From Acidiferrobacteraceae bacterium (GTDB taxonomy: Bacteria; Pseudomonadota; Gammaproteobacteria; Arenicellales; UBA868): a stretch of 64,000 nucleotides of DNA. The notes beneath the pieces are model-generated. The model was not told where the DNA came from, did no database searches, and worked only from the letters and a program-made list of their open reading frames with translations. The DNA lies in the NCBI GenBank assembly GCA_002721105.1, contig PBJL01000026.1:46176-110175 (forward strand), read 5' to 3'. Each line of letters opens with the position of its first letter. Within the stretch, counting starts at the first letter, position 1. Positions 46,930-56,614 of the stretch are shown in pieces. A program made the translations under genes and the position numbers.

Positions 46930-47733
46930 ATGACTAATATATCCGACGGTTTTAGTGAACTTGATTACAATTCTCTAGAACCTCTCTCCAATAGTGAATT
47001 GAAACCGACTTTAAATGTTAAGGCTACTGACGAATTTGGAAATATACGAGACGTAAATATCGCGGAGGAGCGACCTATAACGATTATTCTAGATAATCAA
47101 GAAATAGCTACATTAATGACCTTAGGTCTTTTCCCGGAACTATTATCTTTAGGTTATCTTCGAAATCAGGGATTGATAGATAACGCAAAAAATATCGTTT
47201 CAGTTGATGTAGATTGGAAACAGGAAACGGTAACCGTAGAGAAAAAACACAGTGATAAAGATACTACTGATTTACATCATGCCAATACTTTATCCGCTCT
47301 ACCTTCGCATGAAAATATAATCTCACGTGATACTATTTACGGTCTTCTAAAAAATATTTCTAATCTGAACAATGTATACCGCAGCGCAGGTGGGGTCCAT
47401 GGCTGCGCGATTTGCAGTCAAACAACCGTATTATTTTTTGCTGAAGATATAGGTCGTCATAATGCTGCAGATATAATCTCAGGTTACATGTTTCTCAACA
47501 ACATTGTTGGTATCAATAAATATCTCTATTGTACTGGAAGATTAACTTCAGAAATTGTAATTAAGGCAGCTCGAATGCAACTCCCTATTCTAATTTCTCG
47601 GTCAGGAATCACACATCTTGGACTCGATATCGCAAAAGATTTGAATATAACCCTTATAGCTCGAGCAAAAGGTACACATTTTCTTATTTACCATGGCTCA
47701 GAATTTGTTTCATTTGAGGGGTCTGACAAATAA
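46930..47733 (+). CDS. fdhD: Formate dehydrogenase accessory sulfurtransferase FdhD
   Basis: A 267-residue cytosolic protein that passes sulfur from a cysteine desulfurase (IscS in E. coli) to the molybdenum cofactor of formate dehydrogenase and is needed for its activity. The cysteine pair is seen in GGVHGCAICSQ, followed by the EDIGRHNAADI cofactor-binding motif and the SRSGITHLGLDIA segment. The length fits the family. It is physically separate from fdhBA at 1.2-5.7 kb but must serve that enzyme. No good ribosome site precedes the ATG. It converges with the ABC ATPase gene, 20 bases away. Confidence 0.93.
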   Translation: MTNISDGFSELDYNSLEPLSNSELKPTLNVKATDEFGNIRDVNIAEERPITIILDNQEIATLMTLGLFPELLSLGYLRNQGLIDNAKNIVSVDVDWKQETVTVEKKHSDKDTTDLHHANTLSALPSHENIISRDTIYGLLKNISNLNNVYRSAGGVHGCAICSQTTVLFFAEDIGRHNAADIISGYMFLNNIVGINKYLYCTGRLTSEIVIKAARMQLPILISRSGITHLGLDIAKDLNITLIARAKGTHFLIYHGSEFVSFEGSDK

Positions 47734-47753
47734 CTATTCAAATAGGTTTCATA

Positions 47754-48563
47754 CTATCTCTTTACCCCCGGAACCGCTTGATACCAACCCTCTTTTTCTA
47801 GTAATTCAATCGGTTGATCGTAAAGCTTTGTTAATAACATGCTAGTTAACACTTCTTGTTTATTGCCATCAGCGAAAATCTCGCCATTTTTTAGTAATAT
47901 AACTCTCTGAATCTCAGGCGGGATTTCATGTAAATGATGGGTCACCAGAATAAGAGTGCGCCCACTTTTTATTAATTCTCGCATAGTATCGAGATACTGA
48001 AATGTAGCTGTCAAATCTAAGCCCGTAGTTGGCTCATCAAAAAGAAGGCTGGGAGGATTATTAACTAGAGCCCTTCCCAATAATAAACGCCTTTGCTGTC
48101 CTGTTGAAAGAGCGCCATATTTTCTATCTTCTAACTCTATTATGCCTAATTTCTTAAGCACCTCTTTTGCTTTCTTAATTTGATAGTCAACAGGATCATG
48201 GTGCCCCCACACTCCTACGCTCGAAAAAAATCCAGAAACAATCACTTCAATGCCTGTAGCTTCATTTGTATACTCATAATGAAGATCACTAGAAACCAGT
48301 CCTAATTTAGAACGTAAAGACCATATATCTTTGTGCTCGTCCCCAAGGATTCGCACAAAAGATTGGTCACTAAAAACTGGGTATAATTCTCGTGTCAAGA
48401 TCTTAAGTAACGTTGACTTTCCTGAACCATTAGGTCCAATTATTGCAGTATTTCTAAGTTGCTCTAATGCAAGACTAAAGTGATGGAAAACTCTTGTGTC
48501 ACCGCGAAAAACGGTCGCATCATGAATTTCAATTAACGGGAGATTGGTTTTCGAGTTGTACAT
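47754..48563 (-). CDS. ABC transporter ATP-binding protein, stand-alone
   Basis: A 269-residue ATPase with one nucleotide-binding domain: Walker A IGPNGSGKST, signature LSTGQQRRL, Walker B SLLFDEPTTGLD and the switch histidine in LVTHHLHEIP. The sequence style (FRGDTRVF near the start, and HHLHEIPPEI) resembles the ModF/YlmA-type soluble ATPases, which lack an adjacent permease. None is encoded nearby. The product may be a transporter component or a non-transport ABC protein. It lies 20 bases downstream of the DUF6494 gene's 3' end on the same strand. Confidence 0.82.
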   Translation of the reverse strand: MYNSKTNLPLIEIHDATVFRGDTRVFHHFSLALEQLRNTAIIGPNGSGKSTLLKILTRELYPVFSDQSFVRILGDEHKDIWSLRSKLGLVSSDLHYEYTNEATGIEVIVSGFFSSVGVWGHHDPVDYQIKKAKEVLKKLGIIELEDRKYGALSTGQQRRLLLGRALVNNPPSLLFDEPTTGLDLTATFQYLDTMRELIKSGRTLILVTHHLHEIPPEIQRVILLKNGEIFADGNKQEVLTSMLLTKLYDQPIELLEKEGWYQAVPGVKR

Positions 48564-48583
48564 GTAATAACAACTATAATATG

Positions 48584-48790
48584 TCAGCCTAGATCAATTT
48601 TATCCTCTATCTTTATCTCTAGATTAACCGCTGGAACTCGAAGAACCATTTCAGCCTGCAATTGCCCCTCACTATCTAGTGACCCAGATTTAATCTCTCT
48701 AAGGACAGCTTGTTCTATCTCACGTTGTGACTGTATACCAACTTTTTTTAAAAATCGGCGAATCTGCATATTAAATAATTCTGTATCCAT
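48584..48790 (-). CDS. DUF6494 family small protein
   Basis: A 68-residue soluble protein. The MDTELFNMQIRRFLKKVG start and QREIEQAVLREIKSG segment match a small conserved family that I recall as DUF6494, of unknown function; the C-terminal half is a short acidic beta region. The start was set at the Met at 48790, which agrees with the family N-terminus; an ATG five codons upstream (48805) is possible, and neither has a strong ribosome site. It is divergent from lexA, with about 190 bases between the starts, and reads towards the ABC ATPase gene. Confidence 0.7.
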   Translation of the reverse strand: MDTELFNMQIRRFLKKVGIQSQREIEQAVLREIKSGSLDSEGQLQAEMVLRVPAVNLEIKIEDKIDLG

Positions 48791-48931
48791 AATTAATGCA
48801 CTCATTTTTTATGGTGAGCTACTTTAGCACAGACAAAGTTCAAATTAAGTATTAACAGCTTAAAACAAATGTGTTGAAGTTAATATAAATCATCATATCT
48901 TACTCTTGCTTTTCTGACCGCTATAATATTA

Positions 48932-48951
48932 TACTGTTTTTTTATACAGTT
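48932..48951 (+). promoter_or_regulatory. LexA box (SOS operator) of lexA
   Basis: TACTGTTTTTTTATACAGTT fits the gammaproteobacterial SOS consensus, CTGT-N8-ACAG, with CTG and CAG 10 bases apart. It ends 28 bases before the lexA start, as expected for autoregulation. Because imuA is coupled to lexA, it should control the lexA-imuA(-imuB) unit. Confidence 0.9.
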
Positions 48952-48979
48952 TATTATATTCACTAAAATAACAATTTCT

Positions 48980-49585
48980 ATGTCAAAAAAGCTTACTCAA
49001 CGTCAATCTCAAATACTTGAGTTTATTAGCAATAGTATAGAGAACTCAGGTATGCCTCCTACACGTGCTGAAATTGCTAAACATCTTGGTTTTCGTTCAG
49101 CGAATGCTGCAGAAGATCATCTGCGTGCCTTGGCACGAAAGAAGGTTATTGAATTGAGACCTGGTTATTCTCGTGGAATTCGCTTATTAAAACCAGTAGG
49201 ACTACCGGTGATCGGCGAAGTATCAGCCGGGGACCCTATTCTTGCAACTGAACATATCGAAGGTCGCTATCAATTATCATCTTCCTTATTTAATCCAAGC
49301 GCTGATTTTTTGCTTAGAGTGCGTGGTATGAGCATGCAAGGTGTTGGAATTCTGAACCATGATCTCTTAGCAGTGCACAAAACCCATGAAGCTAATAATG
49401 GGCAAATCGTAGTGGCCAGAATAGAAGATGATGTTACTGTAAAACAGTTTCGGAGAAGAGGCAACATAATTACTTTACTGCCAAAAAATCCTGAATTCGA
49501 GCCTATCCGAATTGATCTTCGGAAACAAGAATGCATCATTGAGGGTATCGGAGTGGGAGTGCTTCGTAATGGTAAAATACCATGA
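48980..49585 (+). CDS. lexA: SOS repressor LexA
   Basis: A 201-residue repressor-protease. The N-terminal winged helix ([35 protein letters not shown]) binds the SOS box. The self-cleavage site is Ala83-Gly84 in VSAGDP, the nucleophile is Ser118 (RGMSMQG) and the general base is Lys155 (TVKQF). The length and numbering are within one residue of E. coli LexA. A strong LexA box lies upstream. The last four bases overlap the start of imuA, so repressor and mutagenesis genes are translated together. Confidence 0.97.
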   Translation: MSKKLTQRQSQILEFISNSIENSGMPPTRAEIAKHLGFRSANAAEDHLRALARKKVIELRPGYSRGIRLLKPVGLPVIGEVSAGDPILATEHIEGRYQLSSSLFNPSADFLLRVRGMSMQGVGILNHDLLAVHKTHEANNGQIVVARIEDDVTVKQFRRRGNIITLLPKNPEFEPIRIDLRKQECIIEGIGVGVLRNGKIP

Positions 49586-50193
49586 CCTCTAAATTTGACT
49601 ATATACAAAAAAATCTTTGGAAAGGGCCTGGCAAACTAAAAGAAAACTCTTCTATCTCTACTGGGTATTCGCAATTAGATCAATACCTACCTAGCGGTGG
49701 ATGGCCGATTGGCGCTTTGACAGAGATTCTCCTAGCCAATACTGAACAACCTCCTATCTGGCTTATTGCGCCGGCGCTCGCTAAACTTGAGTATGAAAAA
49801 CGTTGGCAAGCTTGGATTGCCCCTACAGGAATACCCTATGCTCCTGCTATCGCAAACACTGGCATAGATATCTCAAAAACATTGGTTATTTATCCGACAA
49901 CACGTAAGGATTTACTGTGGGCAACAGAACAAACTTTGGAATCCGGCGCCTGTAGTGCCGTTCTCTTTTGGCCGCATGAAATACTTACTACAACATCCCG
50001 TCGACTCCAGATAGCCGCTAAAAACGGTCATAGTCTTGGTTTATGTTTTTGTTCATCTAAAAATGCAAAGCATAGCACAATGGCTGCTTTACGAATTTTA
50101 TTTAACCCAGATTGCCAAGGTGGTGAAATTACCATTCTTAAGGGCCATGGCATAAAACCAACAAGAAAAATGAAACTGGTACGTAAATACTGA
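49582..50193 (+). CDS. imuA: Mutasome accessory protein ImuA (SulA/RecA-like)
   Basis: A 203-residue RecA-superfamily-like protein of the DNA-damage mutagenesis cassette. The N-terminal [26 protein letters not shown] block and the central [18 protein letters not shown] are typical of the gammaproteobacterial ImuA group, often annotated SulA-like. The Walker A motif of RecA is not preserved. It starts within the lexA stop region (4-base overlap) and ends 73 bases before imuB. ImuA helps ImuB and DnaE2 carry out translesion synthesis. Confidence 0.88.
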   Translation: MTSKFDYIQKNLWKGPGKLKENSSISTGYSQLDQYLPSGGWPIGALTEILLANTEQPPIWLIAPALAKLEYEKRWQAWIAPTGIPYAPAIANTGIDISKTLVIYPTTRKDLLWATEQTLESGACSAVLFWPHEILTTTSRRLQIAAKNGHSLGLCFCSSKNAKHSTMAALRILFNPDCQGGEITILKGHGIKPTRKMKLVRKY

Positions 50194-50266
50194 TATTTAC
50201 AAACCTTTGCCATCAATTAAAATGATTCTAGTTTGTTCTGCAATCTAAAATCTTTAATTTCATTTA

Positions 50267-51733
50267 ATGCAAATTAAATCATTCAAATTACATAAACAAA
50301 CTATCAATTCTCCAAACGAATTATGGTTAGCTATTCATCTTCCTTTATTGCCTCCTGTGGCATCTATTTCTAATAATACTGATGTATCAAGAGTTGTACA
50401 TAAAGATTTAACCCACAAACACCAAAGTACTTGCAATAATGCCTCCCTTAAACGAAATGGGACGGCATTAATTACAACTCCATTAATTGCCAATATTTTA
50501 GCTAAAACTGAAAAAGTGATTGACTGCAATTTCGAATCTGAAAAAGTAGCCATTGAAAAACTTGCAAAACTCACACAATCTTGGTCACCGAAAGTAGTTA
50601 TCCATAACAATAAGTTAGTACTTCTTGAAATAGGAAGTTCCCTGCGTCTTCACGGTGGATTAACTTCACTCCTAAAATCAGTCTACAAAACTTTCCCGAG
50701 AAATTCTTTCGGGTGCAACATTGCAGTTACCCCAACGCCCGCTAGTGCAATTCTTTTCGCTCAAATGGGTTACGACATCATGTTAACGAATAATCTAGAA
50801 CTCGCTTCATATTTAAGACAACTATCTGTTCAAAGTTTGGATCTAGAAAAAAAAGAAAAGAATTTTCTGACACAGATGGGGATATCTCAAATCAGCGATT
50901 TACTACGATTACCTAAGAATGGCTTAACAGTTCGTATGGGCGTACAATTTCTAAAGAAACTTGAAAAAATAACTGATAAAACAAATCCACAACTAATCCA
51001 TAAATTCAGCCCTTATTTCGAAATTAAAGCTGACTTTGAAAGAGAAATATATTTTATAAAACCATTACTTTTTCAAGCTGAAAAATTCCTTGCTAAGTTG
51101 GAGTATTATCTAAAAAGTCATCGTTCCTCTATTGATTCTTTTGAATGGCGTTTATATAGATCTGACCGTTCTTGTATTTATATTCCAATTCGCTTAAACC
51201 GCTCAAGACAAGAAGTTAAATCATTAATAAATCTCACTAAAATCCAATTTGAGTCAAAATTATCATTAAAATGCGCAATAATTCAACTCGCTTTGCACGT
51301 AAATCCTGTACCAATTTCTGTCGCAAACAATATATCGTTTTTACAGATTGATAAGTTATATGAGTCAGAACAACTTCTAAATCGACTCTACTTAAGACTT
51401 GGATATTCTGCTGTAAAAGTAATATCCTGTAAATTAGACCATAGGCCCGAACACGCGTGGACCAAAACAAAACCCGGCATCGAAGTACACAAAGATCCAT
51501 CTATTAATAGGCCATTATGGTTGTTTAATAAACCTAAGCCTCTACTTAATGATAGAAGAAACCCTATCTTTCATGGCGCACTAGAACTTTCAAAACACGA
51601 ACGAATTGTCACCAGTTGGTGGGACGATAATCCAATACAAAGAGACTACTATTTGGCAAAAAGTAATCAAGGATTAATTTGGATATTCCGTGAATTAAAA
51701 AATAGTAAATGGTATATGCATGGATTATTTTAA
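50267..51733 (+). CDS. imuB: Y-family polymerase-like protein ImuB
   Basis: A 488-residue member of the Y-family polymerase fold that lacks the catalytic carboxylates; the first strand reads ELWLAIHLPLLP instead of the DMDAFFA-type motif of active DinB. Later landmarks fit ImuB: LEIGSSLRLHGG, AVTPTPASAILFA, the helix-hairpin-helix MGISQISDLLRLPKNGL and the C-terminal SWWDDNPIQRDYYLA and WYMHGLF tail. Known ImuB proteins bridge the sliding clamp to DnaE2. The region around residues 35-75 is rich in Asn and Thr and looks poorly conserved. It follows imuA in the same direction; dnaE2 is not adjacent. Confidence 0.88.
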   Translation: MQIKSFKLHKQTINSPNELWLAIHLPLLPPVASISNNTDVSRVVHKDLTHKHQSTCNNASLKRNGTALITTPLIANILAKTEKVIDCNFESEKVAIEKLAKLTQSWSPKVVIHNNKLVLLEIGSSLRLHGGLTSLLKSVYKTFPRNSFGCNIAVTPTPASAILFAQMGYDIMLTNNLELASYLRQLSVQSLDLEKKEKNFLTQMGISQISDLLRLPKNGLTVRMGVQFLKKLEKITDKTNPQLIHKFSPYFEIKADFEREIYFIKPLLFQAEKFLAKLEYYLKSHRSSIDSFEWRLYRSDRSCIYIPIRLNRSRQEVKSLINLTKIQFESKLSLKCAIIQLALHVNPVPISVANNISFLQIDKLYESEQLLNRLYLRLGYSAVKVISCKLDHRPEHAWTKTKPGIEVHKDPSINRPLWLFNKPKPLLNDRRNPIFHGALELSKHERIVTSWWDDNPIQRDYYLAKSNQGLIWIFRELKNSKWYMHGLF

Positions 51734-51772
51734 GAGCATACCTTCACTCAACTATCATAATAAGGAAATAAC

Positions 51773-52111
51773 ATGCAACAAATAACATGGAACGATTTTC
51801 AAAAAATTGAATTAATTGTTGGCACCATTATTTCAGCAAAGCCTTTTAAGGAAGCGCATAAGCCTGCATACATAATTCAAGCAGACTTTGGGCCAAATGT
51901 AGGATTACTAAAATCAAGCGCCCAGATCACTACATGCTACCAGGCAGATGATTTAATTGGACAACAAATTATTGGTGTTGTTAATTTACCCGCTAAACAA
52001 ATAGGGCCAATTCATTCACAATTTCTTATAACTGGATTTTATCGTTCCGACGGTTCCGTAATTCTTGCTAAACCAGAAAGAGAAATTGATAATGGCGCGA
52101 AGCTTTCTTGA
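51773..52111 (+). CDS. csaA: tRNA-binding domain protein, CsaA-like
   Basis: A 112-residue single-domain OB-fold protein of the CsaA/YgjH group. The ITWNDFQKIELIVGTIISA opening, the SSAQIT and QIIGVVNLPAKQIG segments and the SQFLITGF segment are the tRNA-binding-domain pattern shared with the MetRS C-terminus. Members bind tRNA and have been reported as export-related chaperones; the actual role is uncertain. AAGGAAATAAC precedes the ATG. It lies 39 bases after imuB and converges with the acyl-CoA dehydrogenase gene. Confidence 0.85.
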   Translation: MQQITWNDFQKIELIVGTIISAKPFKEAHKPAYIIQADFGPNVGLLKSSAQITTCYQADDLIGQQIIGVVNLPAKQIGPIHSQFLITGFYRSDGSVILAKPEREIDNGAKLS

Positions 52112-52167
52112 AAATTGTCTGATATCTAACTCAACATCGTAAAAATACATTTTGTTTGATTTGATAC

Positions 52168-53952
52168 TCAATGTTGCTCGATAACTAACTCTGAGCCCAT
52201 TTCAATGGCTACTGAATATGACGTACATTGTGGCAATACATACTGCATATAACAACGGGTGGTAAGCAATTTTTCCTGATAATATTCATTGGTCAAGTCT
52301 TTCTGTAATTTTTTAATAGCTGCATAGGCTGATCGCATCATAAGCCAACCTCCCGTCACTGTTCCCCATAACATAAGATAAGGAAAAGAGCCTGCCAATG
52401 GTAATCTTGGATCTCGGGACGAGCTTGCTTGAATCCATTCCGTAGCTTTTTCAAGATGCGTTACTCCATCATGCATACTTCGACAGATCTCAGAAAGTTG
52501 TAACGATTTAGTATAGTTAGAGGTATTCACAATATCATCTTTAATGAGATTTATTAGTATCTGAATCATTTTCCCATCATCGATTAATAATTTTCTACGG
52601 ACCAGGTCTCCAGCCTGGATACCACTTGTGCCTTCATATATGGTAGTAATTCTAGCATCTCGATAGAACTGTGCTATTCCGGTTTCTTCAATGAAACCGA
52701 TCCCGCCGAATACTTGCAGTGCCTGACCTACAACATTGTTGGAAATTTCAGAGCTCCAGCCTTTTACGATTGGAATTAATATGTCAACAATTGCCCGATG
52801 TTGTTGTCTCTTCTTTTGATCAGGATTAAAATGTGCCCGATCTTGCTCAGAAGCGACATATAGACTCAACGATCGCATTGCCCCAATACGGCAATTCATC
52901 TCCAATAGCATTCGTGCAACGTCAGGATGTTGATCGATAGAGATTTGTTGTGTGGATTCTCCATTTGCATCCTTTCCTTGAACTCTCTCAGAAGAAAAAC
53001 GTAATGCACTTTGATAAGCACGATCCGCTATCGCATAGGACTCTATTCCAACTGCATGTCTAGCCATATTCATCATAATAAACATATATTCCAAACCGCG
53101 GTTTTCTTCTCCTAGGAGAAATCCCGTAGCACCTTGATTATCACCATAGGAGAGCACCGCTGTAGGACTTCCATGGATACCCATCTTTTCTTCAATGGAA
53201 ACGGTTCGAATATCATTTCTTTCCGTGATCTCACCATTAGGAGTCGTTAGAAATTTAGGTACAATGAAGAGTGATATTCCCTTTACACCTGCGGGAGCAT
53301 CCGGTACCCGCGCAAGAACAAGGTGAATGATATTCTTTGTCAGGTCATGATCACCATATGTGATGAATATTTTCTGTCCTCTAATAAGGTAATCGCCCTT
53401 ACTTCCCCTCGTTGCCTTTGTTTGAATAGCGCTCAAGTCCGAACCTGCTTGTGGTTCCGTAAGATTCATAGTTCCGGTCCATTTTCCGCTCACTAAATTT
53501 GCTAAATAAAGTTTCTTCTGATCCACGGTCCCCTGGAACGAGATAAGTTCTGCAGCTGTTTGAGTTAACATCGGACAAAGACCAAAAGCCATATTCGCTG
53601 CATCCCACATCTCTTGAATGGCTACACCGATAACCCTAGGAAGTCCTTGACCGCCGTATTTTGGATCTGCCAAAAGAGTCGGCCACCCGGCTGCTACAAA
53701 TTTTTGGTACGCTTCTTTCCAACCGGGGGGCGTTACGACAGTATTGTCTTTTAATCGCGATCCCTCCCGATCCCCTAGTTGATTTAATGGGGCTAGTATT
53801 TCAGAAGCAAATTTTCCACCCTCATTAAGTATTGTTGAAACCAAATTTGATGAAAACTCGTGGCAGTCTGGAAAACCACAAATTTCTTTAAATCCTACAA
53901 CCTCATTAAGCAAAAATTCGATATCTTGAATCGGTGGAGAGTATTCATTCAT
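52168..53952 (-). CDS. Acyl-CoA dehydrogenase, long form (DmdC-like group)
   Basis: A 594-residue FAD flavoprotein. The PIQDIEFLLNEVVG N-terminal extension and the extra C-terminal domain place it with the ~600-residue acyl-CoA dehydrogenases that include 3-methylmercaptopropionyl-CoA dehydrogenase DmdC, rather than with short-chain ACADs. Visible motifs: NLTEPQAGSDLSA, KIFITYGDHDL, EEKMGIHGSPTAV, QVFGGIGFIEETG, and the catalytic Glu440 in IYEGTSG. The true substrate may be a fatty acyl-CoA or a sulfur-containing one; sequence by eye cannot decide. No enoyl-CoA hydratase or thiolase gene lies alongside. Confidence 0.88.
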   Translation of the reverse strand: MNEYSPPIQDIEFLLNEVVGFKEICGFPDCHEFSSNLVSTILNEGGKFASEILAPLNQLGDREGSRLKDNTVVTPPGWKEAYQKFVAAGWPTLLADPKYGGQGLPRVIGVAIQEMWDAANMAFGLCPMLTQTAAELISFQGTVDQKKLYLANLVSGKWTGTMNLTEPQAGSDLSAIQTKATRGSKGDYLIRGQKIFITYGDHDLTKNIIHLVLARVPDAPAGVKGISLFIVPKFLTTPNGEITERNDIRTVSIEEKMGIHGSPTAVLSYGDNQGATGFLLGEENRGLEYMFIMMNMARHAVGIESYAIADRAYQSALRFSSERVQGKDANGESTQQISIDQHPDVARMLLEMNCRIGAMRSLSLYVASEQDRAHFNPDQKKRQQHRAIVDILIPIVKGWSSEISNNVVGQALQVFGGIGFIEETGIAQFYRDARITTIYEGTSGIQAGDLVRRKLLIDDGKMIQILINLIKDDIVNTSNYTKSLQLSEICRSMHDGVTHLEKATEWIQASSSRDPRLPLAGSFPYLMLWGTVTGGWLMMRSAYAAIKKLQKDLTNEYYQEKLLTTRCYMQYVLPQCTSYSVAIEMGSELVIEQH

Positions 53953-54366
53953 TGCTGTTATAAATGATCAAAAAGATGTTCAATAACGTGAGGTTAATAT
54001 GTTTTATTACAAAACTAATTTTAGACTTACATTTTACGTATTTCGCTTTTGAAGCCGGTCTACCGATTTACTCAATCGTCTGTTTCAGGTAACATAAAAC
54101 AAGATGTTTTTTGTTAGGTTAATTCTACATCTAAATACGATTTTTTACGATTGAATAAATCATATAAACTCATTTTTAAATTGGCATGGGCACGCTTTCA
54201 TTGTAAAAGATAGATTTGGATCAATTTCAATTGGCGAACAGTGATTAATTAGGTAAGAGTTTAGGTTTCACTACTAAGAGATAGCCTCATTACGAAAATG
54301 GTGGATTTTTTTTCTAACGCAATGAATAATAGACCTCCAGAAACCACACGAAACAGTTGAATCAAA
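53953..54366. other. Gene-free divergent spacer, acyl-CoA dehydrogenase / adenosyltransferase
   Basis: A 414-base AT-rich spacer between divergent genes. No credible gene and no cobalamin-riboswitch core were recognised. A 17-codon frame at 53999-54052 preceded by GAGG was noted but is not supported as a gene. Confidence 0.45.
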
Positions 54367-54924
54367 ATGGGCAATCGTCTTAGTAAAATTTATACTCGAA
54401 CAGGAGATGATGGTACAACCGGACTGGCGGATGGAACTCGGGTCCTCAAAACCTCCGCAAGAATTGGTGCTATGGGTGACGTCGACGAGCTTAATAGTAT
54501 TATTGGACTATTGATAACCGAGCCCTCAACCCAACATAACCTTGTCATACTTTCTGATGTGCAGAATTCCCTCTTTGATATAGGGGGCGAGCTAGCTCTA
54601 CCCAACCAAAATCTTGTTAGCGAAGAAAAAGTTAGTCAAGTCGAGGAATTGTTGGACTCTATGAATAGCGCTTTACCACCACTTAAGGAGTTTATCTTGC
54701 CAGGCGGGTCGAGAGCGGCAGCGATATGTCATCAAGCTCGAAGTGTCTGTAGACGAGCTGAACGCCGACTACTAGCTTTGAGTGCGGAAGAAGTAATATC
54801 AGAAATTACGCTGAGGTATATCAATCGTTTGTCAGACCTCCTCTTTGTGATGGCCAGAACATTGAATAAAGATGCGAAACACCCTGATGTATTCTGGAAC
54901 AAACCTTTTAACGACAATGATTAA
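54367..54924 (+). CDS. ATP:cob(I)alamin adenosyltransferase, PduO type
   Basis: A 185-residue enzyme that makes adenosylcobalamin from cob(I)alamin and ATP. The N-terminal ATP-binding YTRTGDDGTTGLADG motif, GDVDELNS, and the C-terminal CHQARSVCRRAERR helix are diagnostic of the PduO family. It implies use of B12 coenzyme, for example by methylmalonyl-CoA mutase or a class II ribonucleotide reductase, neither of which is in the window. It stands alone between a divergent acyl-CoA dehydrogenase and the convergent end of the ribosomal operon. Confidence 0.93.
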   Translation: MGNRLSKIYTRTGDDGTTGLADGTRVLKTSARIGAMGDVDELNSIIGLLITEPSTQHNLVILSDVQNSLFDIGGELALPNQNLVSEEKVSQVEELLDSMNSALPPLKEFILPGGSRAAAICHQARSVCRRAERRLLALSAEEVISEITLRYINRLSDLLFVMARTLNKDAKHPDVFWNKPFNDND

Positions 54925-55140
54925 ATACATGAAAGTAGATATCGAACGACCCTCAGAGAAAGTCAGTCATAGAATCTCATAAACTAGGAACCTGCGAGAG
55001 TCATGAAGGCTTCCACCGTCATAGAGCCAGATGATGCAACATTAGAAAAAAAGAAATTAGTCTAGCTAGAGCGGTTCCCTTTTCCTAATAAGTTTGAAAC
55101 GTATTACAGCAACTTAATTTCGAAGTTTTTTAGACGACTT

Positions 55141-55530
55141 TTAAGCGTCTTTTGACTCGGAGTCTGGTACTATCGATCGATCAACTAACTGAACAACTGC
55201 CATCGGAGCGTTATCTCCAACCCTATATCCGCACTTGAGAATTCGGGTATAGCCACCGGGCCGATCAAGAAATCTAGGTCCAAGTTCATCAAAAAGCTTT
55301 GAGACGGCTGTTGCATCCCTCAACCTAGAAAAAGCTAGCCGACGACGCGCTAAGCTTGGGGTTTTTGCCATGGTGATCAAAGGCTCAGCCACCCTTCGTA
55401 ACTCCTTTGCTTTAGGCAAAGTCGTGCGAATTTCTTCGTGACGAAACAATGATGATGCCATGTTGCGAAACATCGCATCTCGATGACTCGAGGTGCGATT
55501 TAGTTTTCGTCCTGATTTACGGTGTCGCAT
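55141..55530 (-). CDS. rplQ: 50S ribosomal protein L17
   Basis: A 129-residue large-subunit protein. The N-terminal [17 protein letters not shown] and the [20 protein letters not shown] segment are characteristic. Last gene of the alpha operon rpsM-rpsK-rpsD-rpoA-rplQ, 13 bases after rpoA. No clear terminator hairpin follows; the 216 bases beyond it contain no gene. Confidence 0.98.
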   Translation of the reverse strand: MRHRKSGRKLNRTSSHRDAMFRNMASSLFRHEEIRTTLPKAKELRRVAEPLITMAKTPSLARRRLAFSRLRDATAVSKLFDELGPRFLDRPGGYTRILKCGYRVGDNAPMAVVQLVDRSIVPDSESKDA

Positions 55531-55543
55531 AATCTAATTCCCT

Positions 55544-56536
55544 TTAGTGTAAATTCTCACGACGTAGCAACTGTGGCGGCCAATTCTCTAGTTTTGTACC
55601 TAGGGCTAACTCTCTATGCGCCAGGACATCTTTTATTTCCGTAAGAGACTTTTTTCCAAGATTCGGGGTCTTCAGTAATTCCACTTCGGTACGTTGAACT
55701 AAATCTCCGATGTAATAAATGTTTTCGGCTTTCAAGCAATTCGCTGATCGTACAGTTAGCTCCAAATCATCTACCGATCTCAACAAAATAGGGTCGACTT
55801 CATCTTCGTCCGCTTCTTGCGTAACACGGTCAGTAGTCTCAAGAAGAACAAAAACTGACACTTGGTCGTGTAGTATTGTTGCGGCTCTACGAACAGCCTC
55901 TTCTGGATCTATTGTGCCATTAGTTTCTATATCAAGAATCAGTTTATCAAGGTCGGTGCGTTGCTCTACCCGTGCGTTATCGACTGTGTAAGCTACCCGG
56001 CGGACTGGGCTATATGAAGCGTCGAGCCTTAAAAGGCCGACTGTTCGCGATTCTTGATCGGATCCCTCTATTTCTACTACTTCATATCCTCGACCGCGAC
56101 TTACTGTAAGTTCCATATGCAGTTCCCCTTCTGACGCGAGGTGAGCTAGCACATATTCTGGATCTACAATCTCAATATCATGATCCAATTGAATATCATT
56201 CGCAGTTACTATGCCAGGACCCTTCTTTGAGATCTTAACTACAGCGTGCTCTCGAGTATGCATTCGAATAGCTAGATTTTTGAGATTCAAAAGTATCTCT
56301 ATAACATCTTCTTGGACGCCAGGAATTGTTGAATATTCATGTTGAACACCCTCGATCTTTACTTCTGTTACTGCAGCTCCTGGTAATGAAGAAAGTAAAA
56401 TGCGTCGCAACGCATTACCGAGCGTGTAACCAAACCCTCGTTCCAGAGGCTCTAGAGTAACTCGCGCATGCGTTTCATCTATATTCTCTACATTTATTAA
56501 ATTTGGCTTTAGAAACTCACTAATTGATTCATGCAT
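55544..56536 (-). CDS. rpoA: DNA-directed RNA polymerase subunit alpha
   Basis: A 330-residue subunit. The N-terminal domain shows the [14 protein letters not shown] start, [22 protein letters not shown] (dimerisation and beta contact) and, after an acidic linker (EADEDEVDP), a C-terminal domain with [10 protein letters not shown] and [14 protein letters not shown] that binds UP elements and activators. The length is within a residue of E. coli RpoA. It lies in the usual position between rpsD and rplQ. Confidence 0.98.
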   Translation of the reverse strand: MHESISEFLKPNLINVENIDETHARVTLEPLERGFGYTLGNALRRILLSSLPGAAVTEVKIEGVQHEYSTIPGVQEDVIEILLNLKNLAIRMHTREHAVVKISKKGPGIVTANDIQLDHDIEIVDPEYVLAHLASEGELHMELTVSRGRGYEVVEIEGSDQESRTVGLLRLDASYSPVRRVAYTVDNARVEQRTDLDKLILDIETNGTIDPEEAVRRAATILHDQVSVFVLLETTDRVTQEADEDEVDPILLRSVDDLELTVRSANCLKAENIYYIGDLVQRTEVELLKTPNLGKKSLTEIKDVLAHRELALGTKLENWPPQLLRRENLH

Positions 56537-56614
56537 CTGATATCACCTTATAGAACTTTATGGTTTCATCGCTGAAAATGCCATACATTTTCAGTTTCTC
56601 ATAGATTAAAAAAT

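Noticed and set aside
53999..54052. 17-codon frame preceded by GAGG in the spacer before the adenosyltransferase gene
   Set aside because: Too short to support without conservation; a leader-peptide role cannot be argued because no attenuator or repeated codons are seen.
54925..55140. Expected terminator and two tiny frames after rplQ and the adenosyltransferase gene
   Set aside because: No stable hairpin with a T-run on either strand, and frames of 17 and 20 codons are unsupported.
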